From an uncultured Planctomyces sp. (GTDB lineage Bacteria > Planctomycetota > Planctomycetia > Planctomycetales > Planctomycetaceae), in assembly GCA_937904325.1 (NCBI GenBank), contig CALGTK010000429.1:1-37830 (forward strand): a DNA stretch of 37,830 nt. The letters are read 5' to 3'. A program made the translations under genes and the position numbers. Below, piece after piece: positions 1 to 9,782 of this stretch. A model generated the notes under the pieces. It did not search any database. It had not been told where the DNA came from and saw only the letters and a program-made list of their open reading frames with translations. The first letter of the stretch is position 1. Every line of letters starts with the position of its first letter.

Positions 1-43
1 TGCCACCTGACGCGAATATGAACAATTCCTGGAGGAAACTCTC

Positions 44-271
44 GTGACTGAAGAAAAAGTAATCGACATCGTCAGCGAACAATTGGGCGTTGAAAAAGCC
101 GAAGTTACTCGTGAATCATCGTTCGTCGACGACTTGAAAGCGGATTCGCTGGACGTCGTCGAGCTGGTTATGGAATTCGAAGACGAATTCGGCATCACCA
201 TCCCGGACGACGACTACGACAAGATCAAAACCGTCGGAGACGCTATTACGTACATCGACGAGAAGAGCTAG
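44..271 (+). CDS. acpP: acyl carrier protein
   Basis: This is the 75-residue acyl carrier protein that carries growing fatty acyl chains on a phosphopantetheine arm in type II fatty acid synthesis in the cytoplasm. The sequence has the hallmark D-S-L motif, with the phosphopantetheine-accepting serine at residue 35 inside [13 protein letters not shown], and the acidic helices typical of the family; the length is normal. It starts at GTG, 8 nt after a strong GGAGG ribosome binding site at 31-35. The next gene downstream is fabF, the usual partner, about 130 nt away and separated by a hairpin. The identification is close to certain. Confidence 0.97.
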   Translation: MTEEKVIDIVSEQLGVEKAEVTRESSFVDDLKADSLDVVELVMEFEDEFGITIPDDDYDKIKTVGDAITYIDEKS

Positions 272-284
272 AATGGCGACACAC

Positions 285-325
285 GGGCCGGCTGAGCCTC
301 TCAACCAGGCAACTTCAGCCGGCTC
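285..325 (+). repeat. acpP-fabF intercistronic hairpin
   Basis: A perfect 9-bp inverted repeat, GCCGGCTGA at 287-295 and TCAGCCGGC at 315-323, begins 15 nt after the acpP stop codon. Inside the loop a second short stem, GCCT (296-299) with AGGC (307-310), extends the structure. No T-run follows, so it is not a standard intrinsic terminator. It may stabilise the acpP message or reduce read-through into fabF; that role is inferred. Confidence 0.6.
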
Positions 326-400
326 AACTTGCTGATTCCGCGTTGAAATCATGCACTGATTTGTCGAATACACACGCTCAGTTTCTGAAAGATTTTCTGG

Positions 401-1645
401 ATGGCCAGGCGAGTTGTCATCACTGGAACGGGGATTGTTTCCTCGCTTGGATTCGAAGTTTCCGAACTGTGGGACAAGATCTGTGCTGGCAAAAGTGGCA
501 TCGGTCGAATCGAGCGTTTTGACTGCTCTGATTTCAAAGTCCGTTTTGGCGGTGAAGTTCGAAATTTCGACTGCACCGAGCACGGTGACATTACTTCTAA
601 AGAAGTGAAGCGAGTTGATCGCTTTGTGCAGTTTGCATATGCCGCAGCCAGCAAAGCCATCGTTTCTTCGGGTATAGACTTCACGACTGGCGATCCGTAC
701 CGACACGGCGTTCTGGTCGGAAGCGGAATCGGCGGCCTGAGCGAAATTGAAATGCAGCACGACGCACTTTTCGACAAAGGTCCGTCACGAGTTTCGCCGT
801 TCATGATTCCCAAGCTGATGGTCAATGCCGCCAGCGGGAACATCTCCGTCCATTGGGCGCTGAAGGGGCCTAACAGCGCCGTTGCGACAGCGTGTGCATC
901 GGCCACGAACGCCATTGGTGACGCCTTCCGACTGATTCAGCTCGACATGGCTGATGTCATGGTGACGGGCGGTAGCGAAGCAGCAATTACCCCATTGGGG
1001 CTGTCGGGCTTTGCACGCATGAATGCACTGTCGACTCGGAACGACAGTCCGGAAACAGCCAGCCGCCCGTTCGACAAAGATCGAGATGGATTCGTGATGG
1101 CCGAAGGTGCCGGTGTCCTCGTGCTGGAAGAGTACGAACACGCCGTCGCTCGCGGAGCAATAATTCTGGCCGAAGTCTTCGGCTACGGAATGTCCGCCGA
1201 CGGAACTCACATGACGGCACCTGATCCAGAAGGCAAAGGGGCCGCACGAGCCATGTCCGGAGCGATTCGCGATGCGAAGATGAATCCCGACGAAATCGAC
1301 TACGTCAACGCGCACGGAACAAGCACCCCGCTCGGCGACAGAGCGGAAACCGTTGCTATCAAGACAGTCTTCGGCGACCACTCGAAGACGATGGCCGTTT
1401 CCAGCACGAAGAGCCAGATCGGCCACTTGCTGGGCGCATCCGGCGGCGTCGAGTCAGTCGTTTGCGTCCAGGCTCTGCAGGATCAGACAGCTCCGCCGAC
1501 GATCAACCTCGACAACCCTGACGAAGGCTGCGTCCTCGACTACGTCGCCAACCAGGCCCGCCAGATGCCCATCCGTCGCATCCTGAAAAACAGCTTCGGC
1601 TTCGGTGGCCACAACGCCTGCCTGGTCTACGGCACGGCTGACTGA
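401..1645 (+). CDS. fabF: beta-ketoacyl-ACP synthase II
   Basis: This is the 414-residue elongating condensing enzyme of type II fatty acid synthesis, which joins malonyl-ACP to acyl-ACP. The thiolase-fold catalytic triad is visible: Cys165 in VATACASATNA, His305 in NAHGTSTPLGD and His342 in KSQIGHLLGASGG. Length and motif spacing are those of KAS II (Cys-His-His); the family reading FabF rather than FabB rests on the overall sequence and the acpP context. The ATG at 401 gives the family-typical start MARRVVITGTG, although no strong Shine-Dalgarno is seen. It is co-directional with acpP, so the two are probably one transcription unit. Confidence 0.96.
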   Translation: MARRVVITGTGIVSSLGFEVSELWDKICAGKSGIGRIERFDCSDFKVRFGGEVRNFDCTEHGDITSKEVKRVDRFVQFAYAAASKAIVSSGIDFTTGDPYRHGVLVGSGIGGLSEIEMQHDALFDKGPSRVSPFMIPKLMVNAASGNISVHWALKGPNSAVATACASATNAIGDAFRLIQLDMADVMVTGGSEAAITPLGLSGFARMNALSTRNDSPETASRPFDKDRDGFVMAEGAGVLVLEEYEHAVARGAIILAEVFGYGMSADGTHMTAPDPEGKGAARAMSGAIRDAKMNPDEIDYVNAHGTSTPLGDRAETVAIKTVFGDHSKTMAVSSTKSQIGHLLGASGGVESVVCVQALQDQTAPPTINLDNPDEGCVLDYVANQARQMPIRRILKNSFGFGGHNACLVYGTAD

Positions 1646-1684
1646 GTCATTCTCAATGTTGCTGGAGCAGATTTTGGAGTTCTC

Positions 1685-2062
1685 ATGTTTGAGGCTGTCA
1701 GATGTCCGCTAATGTTGTCTCTGGTGATTTCAGCTGTCCTGACTATCTTTCCGCCATGGACCATTCAGATGGTATCGGATCAGTCAGAGAACTATCCAAA
1801 GTCGAGATCCTATGCTGGGCGTAGTTTCCTTTTCGGAGACGCAAGTTCAAAACCTGCATTTCACTCGTGGATCCATGACCGACGATGGGACTACATCAGT
1901 GGTTCTCAATCTATCGACGTCACGAGGCTGTGCTGCGAGATCATGTTCGTATGGTTTTCCGTATTTGGCATGACTCTAGCCAGCCGGAAAACGATTCAGA
2001 ACTGGTTCAACAAAGATTCTGCAGTAACTGAACAACGTATCGCGGATGACTCAGAACCTTAG
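1685..2062 (+). CDS. small two-TM membrane protein, unknown
   Basis: A 125-residue protein that I do not recognise by name. It has a hydrophobic segment near the N-terminus (about residues 9-25, followed by FPPW) and a second near residues 80-100 (CCEIMFVWFSVFGMTLA), with a polar stretch between. This two-TM layout is common in small planctomycete membrane proteins of unknown role. A GGAG at 1676-1679 lies 5 nt before the ATG, which supports translation. The following reading frame (2097-2476) is also hydrophobic and may once have been a partner. Coding status is likely; function is unknown. Confidence 0.6.
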   Translation: MFEAVRCPLMLSLVISAVLTIFPPWTIQMVSDQSENYPKSRSYAGRSFLFGDASSKPAFHSWIHDRRWDYISGSQSIDVTRLCCEIMFVWFSVFGMTLASRKTIQNWFNKDSAVTEQRIADDSEP

Positions 2063-2096
2063 GTTAAACTGCACGACCTTTTTGAAGGTTGAACCT

Positions 2097-2476
2097 ATGG
2101 GCTCACACAAGAAGCAGCCGATTTCTAGTATGGTTGCCGATTCGCTCAGTACGTTCTTTGGCTGTGTTGACTTCTTTGTTACGCAGAACAGGACTTTTCA
2201 CGGGCGTAGAAATCAATTTCAGGTGTATCCGCAGGTGGAGCCGTTTACGGCTTCCTGCTTGGTTTTTATGGGAACCAACCATTCAAAAGTTGGACGAAGT
2301 ATGTGACGATTGCGATGGTCACCGGAGTAATCATTGGGCTGTCTGGTCGCGTCATTTTTTCGGATTTCTGTGCGAGCACGCGATCGATTTTTCCCGGCTT
2401 GATTACGATGATCCGTTCTTCAGCAAGATGTCGGTTGGAATTCGAATTCATTACCGTACCTGCGGCTTGTGCTTGA
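2097..2476 (+). pseudogene. frameshifted small membrane protein gene
   Basis: An ATG at 2097 follows AAGG (2085-2088) by 8 nt and opens a frame beginning MGSHKKQPISSMVADSL, which reads to about 2210. From 2210 to the stop at 2474-2476 a different frame encodes a convincing membrane segment (GGAVYGFLLGFYGN, then VTIAMVTGVIIGLSG) but has no early start codon of its own. The simplest reading is one small membrane protein gene broken by a frameshift near 2200-2215. A sequencing error would look the same. It sits 34 nt after the preceding small membrane protein. Family unknown. Confidence 0.4.
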
Positions 2477-2770
2477 GACCGTTGGTCGGAGGCGTTATCG
2501 GAGCATTAATCTGACTGCGGGTCCGCTCCGAATGTCGTACTTGCCGGTAGCTGGGCCAGCGATTCCTGGATGAGTATTCCCGGCCCTTGAAACGGGTTTG
2601 ACACGGTCCACAATCCTCGCCAGCTATGCGATGGATTCCGCCTGCTTCGCTTTGCGGGCGATGATGCTTTTCCGTGGACCACCCCTCACTAGACTGCAGA
2701 AAAAGACTTTGCGATGACAGTTCAGATGTGAATGCGCCGTTACTTTCAATAAGGCGGCGAGGAAGAAGAC
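2477..2770 (+). other. intergenic stretch, no gene recognised
   Basis: About 290 nt between the broken membrane protein gene and the AhpD-like fragment. Reading frames here on either strand do not resemble a protein I recognise. I looked for the missing N-terminal half of the AhpD-like protein and did not find it; the frame of that gene has a stop six codons before its ATG. The stretch may be degraded sequence. Confidence 0.4.
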
Positions 2771-3097
2771 ATGACGTCAGACGTGCTGGCTGTGGCCTTG
2801 ACAAACTCGATGTACAGCTCATTTTTCAAGTTTAGAGACTTAAGCGGTTCAGAAACCTTCGGCGGGATGTCGGTCGGCCTGCGAGCCCACACGTTCATAA
2901 ACACGTCTCATGACGACAAGACGGTTGAGTTGCTCAACACGGCGATCAGTAACCTCAACGCCTGCAAGCCTTGCACTTCCGGTCACGTCACAAAGAGTCG
3001 CGATCTGGGGGTGTCAGACGATCAGCTTCTGGAAGCCATCCAATGCGCCTCAACCATGGCCGCCGGATGCAGTTTTCTGAAAGCCGCGGAAGCCTGA
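2771..3097 (+). CDS. AhpD-fold alkylhydroperoxidase-like, N-terminally short
   Basis: This 108-residue protein matches the catalytic half of the AhpD/carboxymuconolactone decarboxylase fold, which reduces peroxides through a CxxC pair. Glu53, Cys65, Cys68 (CKPC) and His72 are spaced like the Glu-Cys-Cys-His relay of mycobacterial AhpD, so the active site is intact. Typical AhpD proteins have about 175 residues; the first helical half is absent, and an in-frame stop lies six codons upstream of the ATG. A purine-rich GAGGA-like sequence ends about 8 nt before the start, so translation is plausible. It is either a decayed gene or a minimal single-half enzyme like short CMD-family proteins. It sits in a gene-poor stretch between fabF and the sulfhydrylase gene. 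Confidence 0.65.
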   Translation: MTSDVLAVALTNSMYSSFFKFRDLSGSETFGGMSVGLRAHTFINTSHDDKTVELLNTAISNLNACKPCTSGHVTKSRDLGVSDDQLLEAIQCASTMAAGCSFLKAAEA

Positions 3098-3318
3098 CAA
3101 ATGCTGTCGATCGTGACGGCCTGTCGGTTGCTTTCCCGCTTGAATGTTGGAAAGTGTTGCACAATGATGGCCGCTTCGGCTCGTGGATGAGCCGCCAATT
3201 TGCTGATCAAACTGCAATGCAGGGTGGGTTGAGAGGAGTGATACCCGCCGCCACGACAAGAATCGTGGCTGCCGCTCCGTTCGGTCCGCCCTGATTTCGT
3301 TTTTACACGTCGGAATGA

Positions 3319-4653
<1,335 letters not shown>

Positions 4654-4694
4654 GCTTTGCTGAGTTCGTTCAACTCTGCATGCGACCATATCGA

Positions 4695-4721
4695 AGCCCG
4701 CTCAATCGAGCGGGCTTTTTT
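4695..4721 (+). terminator. intrinsic terminator after sulfhydrylase gene
   Basis: A perfect 8-bp stem, GCCCGCTC (4696-4703) and GAGCGGGC (4708-4715), with a 4-nt loop AATC, is followed directly by a run of six T. An A-T pair extends the stem. This is a textbook intrinsic terminator about 40 nt after the stop codon. Its position also argues against starting the next gene at 4680. Confidence 0.9.
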
Positions 4722-4802
4722 GTTATCAGCCGCTCTCGTTGGAGACTAGAATTTTCTGTTGATACGCTGCTCCAGTCAGCCACTACTCAGGATGAATGGA
4801 TA

Positions 4803-6044
4803 ATGGGTCTTCTCAGTCAATTCTTCGGACCTCCCAGTCAGGATCAATTTGCAAAGACCATCATGCGCGCATTTCGCGATGCCGGCGACAGCCGTAAGTT
4901 CGTTTACGAAGCCGATCAATTCCGACTGGTTGTGGCAGGGGACGAGGAATCCGACGACTCACCATCAGCCGAAGTGCTGAATCTGCACAACTTCTACGCC
5001 GAGCACTGCAACCTTTTACGAGGCCTGCGGAAGGAGCATCTCAAGCAGGTCGTTCGCGGAGTGTTGCAGGGCAAGATCGAGATGCCGGACGAGTTCGCTC
5101 ATGCCGCTCCGGATTTGCGGCCTCGGATCTGGCCGCGGTCGATGTTCGCAAAACTTGAGCTTCAGCAACGAATCGAGGGTGACAACGAAGTTGACGTTCC
5201 GCGTTACCTGATCGGCAACAATCTTTCGCTGGGACTGGTTTACGATCTGCCGCATTCGATGAGGTCAATTTCGGGTGATGACCTGAAGGGCTGGGAGATT
5301 TCGTGGTACGAGGCGATGGAAGCGGCGAAGGAAGCACTTTCCGAACTGGAGTTCGTCGTCGCAAAGATCGGCGGCCATCTTTACGCATCGGCTTCGGGCG
5401 ATAACTACGACGCGTCCCGCTTGATCCTGATCGATTTCATTCGTCAGATGGAAGTCGACGGCGACCATATCGCGATGATCCCCAACCGGGACACGCTTCT
5501 GGTGACCGGATCAAACGATGACGAAGGCATGGCAATGATGGCCGAGCTTGCCAAAAAGGCACTGGCAGATCCTCGCCCGCTGGGAGCGACGCCGGTTCGG
5601 CTGCACGACGACGAATGGGTTGACTGGATGCCTCCGCCGGGACATCCGTTGCGAGACAAGTTTCGCGAACTGGAGCGACAGTTTTTCTACCTGGAATATG
5701 CCGATCAGAAAGAATCGCTTGAGCAGCTCTACGAGAAAGAAGGTGTCGACGTTTTCGTGGCAACGTGCTCGGCCGTTCGGAACCAGGATACCGAAGAAAT
5801 CTTCACATACTGCGTCTGGTCAGAAGGCGTCAATGCTCTGTTGCCCGTTTGCGACAAGGTCATCCTGGGAGCCAATGGTCAGTCCGGACAAATGGCCGAC
5901 TGGGACAAAGTTCAAGCCATCACGGGCAAACTACTGAACGAGCACGAAACTCTCTACCCGCCGCGACTTCAAGTCAGCGACTTCCCAACGCCAGCCCAGC
6001 TCGAACTCATCGGCGGAGAACCGCTCGGTGCCGACCAGGGCTAG
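4803..6044 (+). CDS. DUF1444-like protein
   Basis: A 413-residue soluble protein of unknown function. The middle part resembles DUF1444 (YtpQ-like): DNYDASRLILIDFIRQME, then GDHIAMIPNRDTLLVTGSNDDEGMAMM, matching the family's aspartate-alanine-serine and PNRD signatures as I remember them. No signal peptide or membrane segment is visible. The ORF is open from 4680, but that start would place the upstream terminator inside the gene, so the ATG at 4803 (MGLLSQFFGPPSQ) is preferred, with AGGA at 4789-4792. It stands alone between a terminator and an IS remnant. The family call is moderate; no biochemical role can be stated. Confidence 0.65.
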   Translation: MGLLSQFFGPPSQDQFAKTIMRAFRDAGDSRKFVYEADQFRLVVAGDEESDDSPSAEVLNLHNFYAEHCNLLRGLRKEHLKQVVRGVLQGKIEMPDEFAHAAPDLRPRIWPRSMFAKLELQQRIEGDNEVDVPRYLIGNNLSLGLVYDLPHSMRSISGDDLKGWEISWYEAMEAAKEALSELEFVVAKIGGHLYASASGDNYDASRLILIDFIRQMEVDGDHIAMIPNRDTLLVTGSNDDEGMAMMAELAKKALADPRPLGATPVRLHDDEWVDWMPPPGHPLRDKFRELERQFFYLEYADQKESLEQLYEKEGVDVFVATCSAVRNQDTEEIFTYCVWSEGVNALLPVCDKVILGANGQSGQMADWDKVQAITGKLLNEHETLYPPRLQVSDFPTPAQLELIGGEPLGADQG

Positions 6045-6228
6045 TTGGATTGTCGATTCGTTTTTCGTTTCGACTTTGCCTTCAATGGTGGCTCCGGGAA
6101 AGGTAGGCCTCCCTGAAAAAACGAATGGACACGACAATACTGGCCTGGATGTGGAACTTGAGCTGATTAAAATTGCAGGATACTGCTGTGGACGCCTGTG
6201 GGTTCTTGCAATTTGAGCCTCGTTTTTC

Positions 6229-6685
6229 ATGCAGCCGCGTTCGAAACCGGAGGACTCTCGGCTTAATCTGTTTCAGGCTAAATTGAAGCAGATTCTAAAC
6301 CTTGATCATCCGTTGTGTGTTTTGGCTGGGAAGATTGACTGGTCACGATTTGAGGGCGGGTTTGCGGAGTGTTACTGTCCGGATTTCAGGGCGCCCGCGA
6401 AAGACATTCGGCTGATGGTCGGGCTGCATAATCGCAAACATGCCTTTAATGAGTCGGATGAATCGCTCGTCCAGCGCTAGGTCAAAAATCCCTACTGGCA
6501 GTTCTTTTATGGCTTCGAAACCGTGCAGCATGAACCGCTGCATTCTGAAAAGCCTCGCCGGCGACGCGATCAACGCCATCCTTGTCGGAGCCGGCTCCAA
6601 TATCCGAAAGCTTCTGCGGCTGTTGTCGCCAGCGCAAAATCGGTGGCTCTCACGCATCCTCAGAAACCTGCAAGCTCAACACCGG
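6229..6685 (+). pseudogene. IS5-like transposase remnant, internally deleted
   Basis: The 5' part encodes an N-terminus typical of IS5-group transposases: LFQAKLKQILNLDHPLCVLA, IDWSRFEGGFAECYCPD and DIRLMVGLHNRKHAFNESDE. A TAG at 6478-6480 stands where these proteins usually have tryptophan (V-R-W-V-x-NPYW), and the frame continues in VKNPYWQFFYGFETVQHE. From about 6540 a second frame encodes the family's C-terminal signature, GDAINAILVGAGSNIRKLLRLL. The catalytic core between them, over 200 residues, is missing. No clear terminal inverted repeats or target duplication were found. The remnant lies between the DUF1444-like gene and the end of the kinase operon. Confidence 0.8.
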
Positions 6686-6784
6686 CACCGGCACCTGCTG
6701 AACACGGCGGCTACCGCTACGATTAAATTCGATCGGCTCTCATTAGCTTCAGAAATGATCGGCTGTTCGTGCAGCAGACGTTGG

Positions 6785-8623
6785 CTACCAGCGAGAAATC
6801 GCGTCCAGGTCAACGCGGCGGTGTTTTGGATCGGCTTGCAGGCAATTTTGAAGGAATGCACTGATTTCAAGAGACAGATTGTCCATGTCTGGCAGTTGCC
6901 AGTTCTTGTGCCGGTCTACGATATCGGTGAGTCCTATGTCCGCAATCAATTCTTTGCCAGTCAAAAGTTTCCACGCCATGCAGCCAAGGGCGAAAAGGTC
7001 AGCCTGCACGTCCGGTGGTGCTCCCTGAAGTTGCTCAGGTGCCATGAAACGTGGTGTTCCAGAGATGAGTCGCGAGCAGTTGCCCTCTCCGTTATCGACG
7101 GGCTTGGCGAGGCCAAAATCCATAAGCTTCACGTTGCCGTCTGACGTCAGAAGGACATTCGAAGGTTTGATGTCTCGATGGACGATGCCTTTTGAGTGGG
7201 CGTAGCTCAGCGCAGCTGCAAGCTGCGCCATGACTTTTCGAAATTGATTTTCGGCGAACGCGCCATTTTCCCGAACGTACTGATCCAGTGAGACGCCATC
7301 ACAAAATTCCAGCACAATGAAGAATGACCTAAACGCTTTAAAACGCCCCAGCATGCGAACAATATGCGGATGATCAAACTCTTCGATCATTCTTGCTTCG
7401 CTTTGAAATAGTTTGAGAGCATTGGCATCGTAAATCAGTCTGTGACTCATCATTTTCAAAGCAACCGGCGTCATGGTCTGCTCGTCCAAAGCTTCATAGA
7501 CGATAGCCATGCCACCCTGGCCAAGTCGTTCAGTAATGCGGTAACGGCCGAATCGTTTTCCACTGAGGGCGTCGTGGTCCTGCCCGCCGAGACGCTGAGC
7601 AAGCAACTGAGTCAGTACTTGCCCAATGACAGGGAAGTTGCTGGCCAGTTCCTGAAAGATTGGCAGCGGGAGAAACATTGCCGAGACTTTCGTAGTGGCA
7701 ACGACGCTTGCTGTTCTTAGCTGATCAGTCAGCAGTGCCATTTCCCCAAGGGTGGAACCAGGACCGCATCTGGCGATTTCATGATCCTGACTGAGTTGAT
7801 CGATGCTGAGAACTGTCACTCTGCCGTCTGTCAGAAAGTAAAGCCCATCTGCGGCATCTCCCTCTCGTATCAGATGCTCGTTCGGCTGAAAGTGGCGTTC
7901 ATCGAGTCGTTCTTCAATCTTCTCGAGAATGACTGGCGGCAATTGCGAGAAAGGTTCCGTGCTACCCAGTAGCGACGATTGATCGTGACCAAAGGACTCC
8001 GAATGGCAGGCCAATGAACTTTGAGCTGAATCACCAAAGTCCAACTGGACAGTCGCTGGGTCAAACGGCTTTTCATCCAGCACCCGAGGTTGCGTCGGGC
8101 CTTCAGGAATCGTCGGTTCGTGGCCACTTCCGGAAGAGCAGACAGCGTCAATGATCAACGTCTCGGACAGACCGTCGGAACGCGACAGATCAACGAGTTG
8201 TCCCTGAAACGTCGGGAATCGAGTGCAGAACTTCTTAAACGCGACATTCGAACTGGATTCGGCGTCCTTCAGAACCAATAGAAATTCTTGAGCAACGATC
8301 TGCCATTCGAACCTTGCCGAACCGTCGCCGATTCGAGTTCGTAGAAATGTGCAATACGTTTCTGCAGGGACGGCTTCTTCCGTGCTGTGCCGTCGATGTT
8401 GATCAGCCAGCAATGCATCGACACATTGCTGCGACGTGAATTCATTCTTTTGATGCACGAAGTCGAAAACGTCGGTGGCCTGCTGACTCGACGAAGACAA
8501 CGCAAGGAACTCAGCGGCGGCCGGACGCAGCAATAGTGATTCAAGGTCGAAGTCAACGTCACAGCGAGTTGTCAAACCGCTTTCGGCGAAGCTCGCCGTT
8601 TCTTTTTGCGGTACAGCATTCAT
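6785..8623 (-). CDS. Ser/Thr protein kinase with cyclic-nucleotide-binding domain
   Basis: A 612-residue protein with three parts. Residues 1-230 form a polar region I do not recognise. Residues about 232-348 are a cyclic-nucleotide-binding-like domain (HLIREGDAADGLYFLTDGRV, then GEMALLTDQLRTASV). Residues about 360-612 are a Hanks-type kinase with GQGGMAIV, Lys390 in VALKM, HRDIKPSN (Asp484), DFG (Asp502) and APE (528-530), so the kinase is probably active. No transmembrane segment is seen, unlike many PknB-type kinases. It is the last gene of a minus-strand operon, 33 nt after the J-like membrane protein gene and downstream of a Hsp70 gene. Ligand binding could control kinase output, but the ligand is unknown. 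Confidence 0.92.
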   Translation of the reverse strand: MNAVPQKETASFAESGLTTRCDVDFDLESLLLRPAAAEFLALSSSSQQATDVFDFVHQKNEFTSQQCVDALLADQHRRHSTEEAVPAETYCTFLRTRIGDGSARFEWQIVAQEFLLVLKDAESSSNVAFKKFCTRFPTFQGQLVDLSRSDGLSETLIIDAVCSSGSGHEPTIPEGPTQPRVLDEKPFDPATVQLDFGDSAQSSLACHSESFGHDQSSLLGSTEPFSQLPPVILEKIEERLDERHFQPNEHLIREGDAADGLYFLTDGRVTVLSIDQLSQDHEIARCGPGSTLGEMALLTDQLRTASVVATTKVSAMFLPLPIFQELASNFPVIGQVLTQLLAQRLGGQDHDALSGKRFGRYRITERLGQGGMAIVYEALDEQTMTPVALKMMSHRLIYDANALKLFQSEARMIEEFDHPHIVRMLGRFKAFRSFFIVLEFCDGVSLDQYVRENGAFAENQFRKVMAQLAAALSYAHSKGIVHRDIKPSNVLLTSDGNVKLMDFGLAKPVDNGEGNCSRLISGTPRFMAPEQLQGAPPDVQADLFALGCMAWKLLTGKELIADIGLTDIVDRHKNWQLPDMDNLSLEISAFLQNCLQADPKHRRVDLDAISRW

Positions 8624-8656
8624 GCAACGTTTCCACCGTGACAGGTTGACCGTGAG

Positions 8657-9724
8657 CTACTTCCAGTAGACCTTCAGGATGTAGAAGATCACGATCGGCG
8701 GCACGATCAACGTTGTCAATGAAGGCAAGTTTGCAAAGAGCCCCTGGGTCACTCCCAGAATGTATGGTTTCATCACAAACTGGTCGACCAGCACTGACCC
8801 GATCACTGACCACAGCATGAAAATCTTGCCCAGGTTCTTGCGTTCGGCTTGCTCGTCCTTCGATAGTTGAGTGAACGCTGTCTGTGTTCTCTGCTTCACC
8901 TTTGCTTTGGGTTTCGAAGTTTTTTCCTTTTTGCCGCCGCCTTTAGAGCCGTCTCCAGAAGGTGCAAGAGCAACGTCGCCAGCCGCTTCTTCCGCGGCGA
9001 TCATTTCGTCCATTTCGGAGTAGTACCTGCTGATTCCGTCGATGATTCCCCGCGGAGTTGCAAGGGCCCGTCGAACTGGCAGGGTGTACCGAAGACGTAG
9101 TTCATCCTCGAGTTCGTGCGTAATCTCATCGGCACAGGCGACAAGCAGCACGTCTTCGTCGATAAACAGTGGCAGGATCGTGTTTCGCTTGGCGACAGGC
9201 TGCGGAAGTCGCTTGAGAATCCGAAATTCAGGCGCCATATCCTCCAGGTCGACGTACGGAACGCCAAGTTCCGCTGCGAATGCCTGAGTGGCCACCTGAT
9301 CGTCAACGAGCTTCATCTGCACGACGGTGTCGCGCATCGTCAGCCCGTGAGATTCCGAATACTCCTGAGCTTCTTTCATCTGGTCGCGGTCGATGTGGCC
9401 CAGTTTGACCAGGACGCGTTCCATCGGCACAACGGCTGATTCGTCTTCTTCGAAGACTCGACCGAGGCTCTCGTCGTACTCGCGTTTTCGCTCCGGATCC
9501 GTCAGGCAAAGCATTGCCTTGGCGAGTTCGTTAAGCAAATTCTGCGAAATAACAGCGTACTGTCCGCTCGCATACTTGCGGACGTGAGTGTTGAGCTTCT
9601 TGTAGTTTTTGCGAACTTTGTCGATCGAATCTTCGAATCGGACTAGTCGCAGAAGTTCGTATTGATCGGGTGGCCGAGGTCCGTCGGGAATTCCCAACCA
9701 TTCTTTATAGACGTCCAGTTCCAC
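8657..9724 (-). CDS. J-like / MshEN-like membrane protein
   Basis: A 355-residue protein of unusual build. Residues about 20-90 resemble a DnaJ J-domain (DQYELLRL at the start, LTDPERKREYD at the end), but the HPD motif that stimulates Hsp70 is absent; the loop reads THVRKYASGQ. Residues about 100-235 look like the N-terminal domain of GspE/MshE ATPases (VLVKLGHIDRDQMKEA, LVDDQVATQAFAAELGVPYVDLEDM), without a clear RLG-type c-di-GMP motif and without any ATPase domain. A lysine-rich linker (265-285) leads to two C-terminal hydrophobic segments (about 300-318 and 335-352). The GTG at 9724 is chosen for its AGGAG site and family-like start VELDVYKEWLGIP. It lies between Hsp70-like and kinase genes. 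Confidence 0.8.
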   Translation of the reverse strand: MELDVYKEWLGIPDGPRPPDQYELLRLVRFEDSIDKVRKNYKKLNTHVRKYASGQYAVISQNLLNELAKAMLCLTDPERKREYDESLGRVFEEDESAVVPMERVLVKLGHIDRDQMKEAQEYSESHGLTMRDTVVQMKLVDDQVATQAFAAELGVPYVDLEDMAPEFRILKRLPQPVAKRNTILPLFIDEDVLLVACADEITHELEDELRLRYTLPVRRALATPRGIIDGISRYYSEMDEMIAAEEAAGDVALAPSGDGSKGGGKKEKTSKPKAKVKQRTQTAFTQLSKDEQAERKNLGKIFMLWSVIGSVLVDQFVMKPYILGVTQGLFANLPSLTTLIVPPIVIFYILKVYWK

Positions 9725-9732
9725 GCTGGTGA

Positions 9733-9737
9733 CTCCT
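9733..9737 (-). promoter_or_regulatory. ribosome binding site deciding GTG start at 9724
   Basis: On the minus strand AGGAG (plus-strand CTCCT) lies 8 nt before the GTG at 9724. The longer in-frame start at 9763 is a TTG. The 13 extra residues it would add do not look like part of the protein. Confidence 0.7.
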
Positions 9738-9782
9738 GAGAGCTGGCAATGCTGAGCAGGCAAACGTTGCTGCGAAACTCAG

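Noticed and set aside
116-915. Long minus-strand reading frames opposite acpP and fabF
   Set aside because: They lie opposite two certain genes, have no family resemblance or ribosome binding site, and reflect codon bias.
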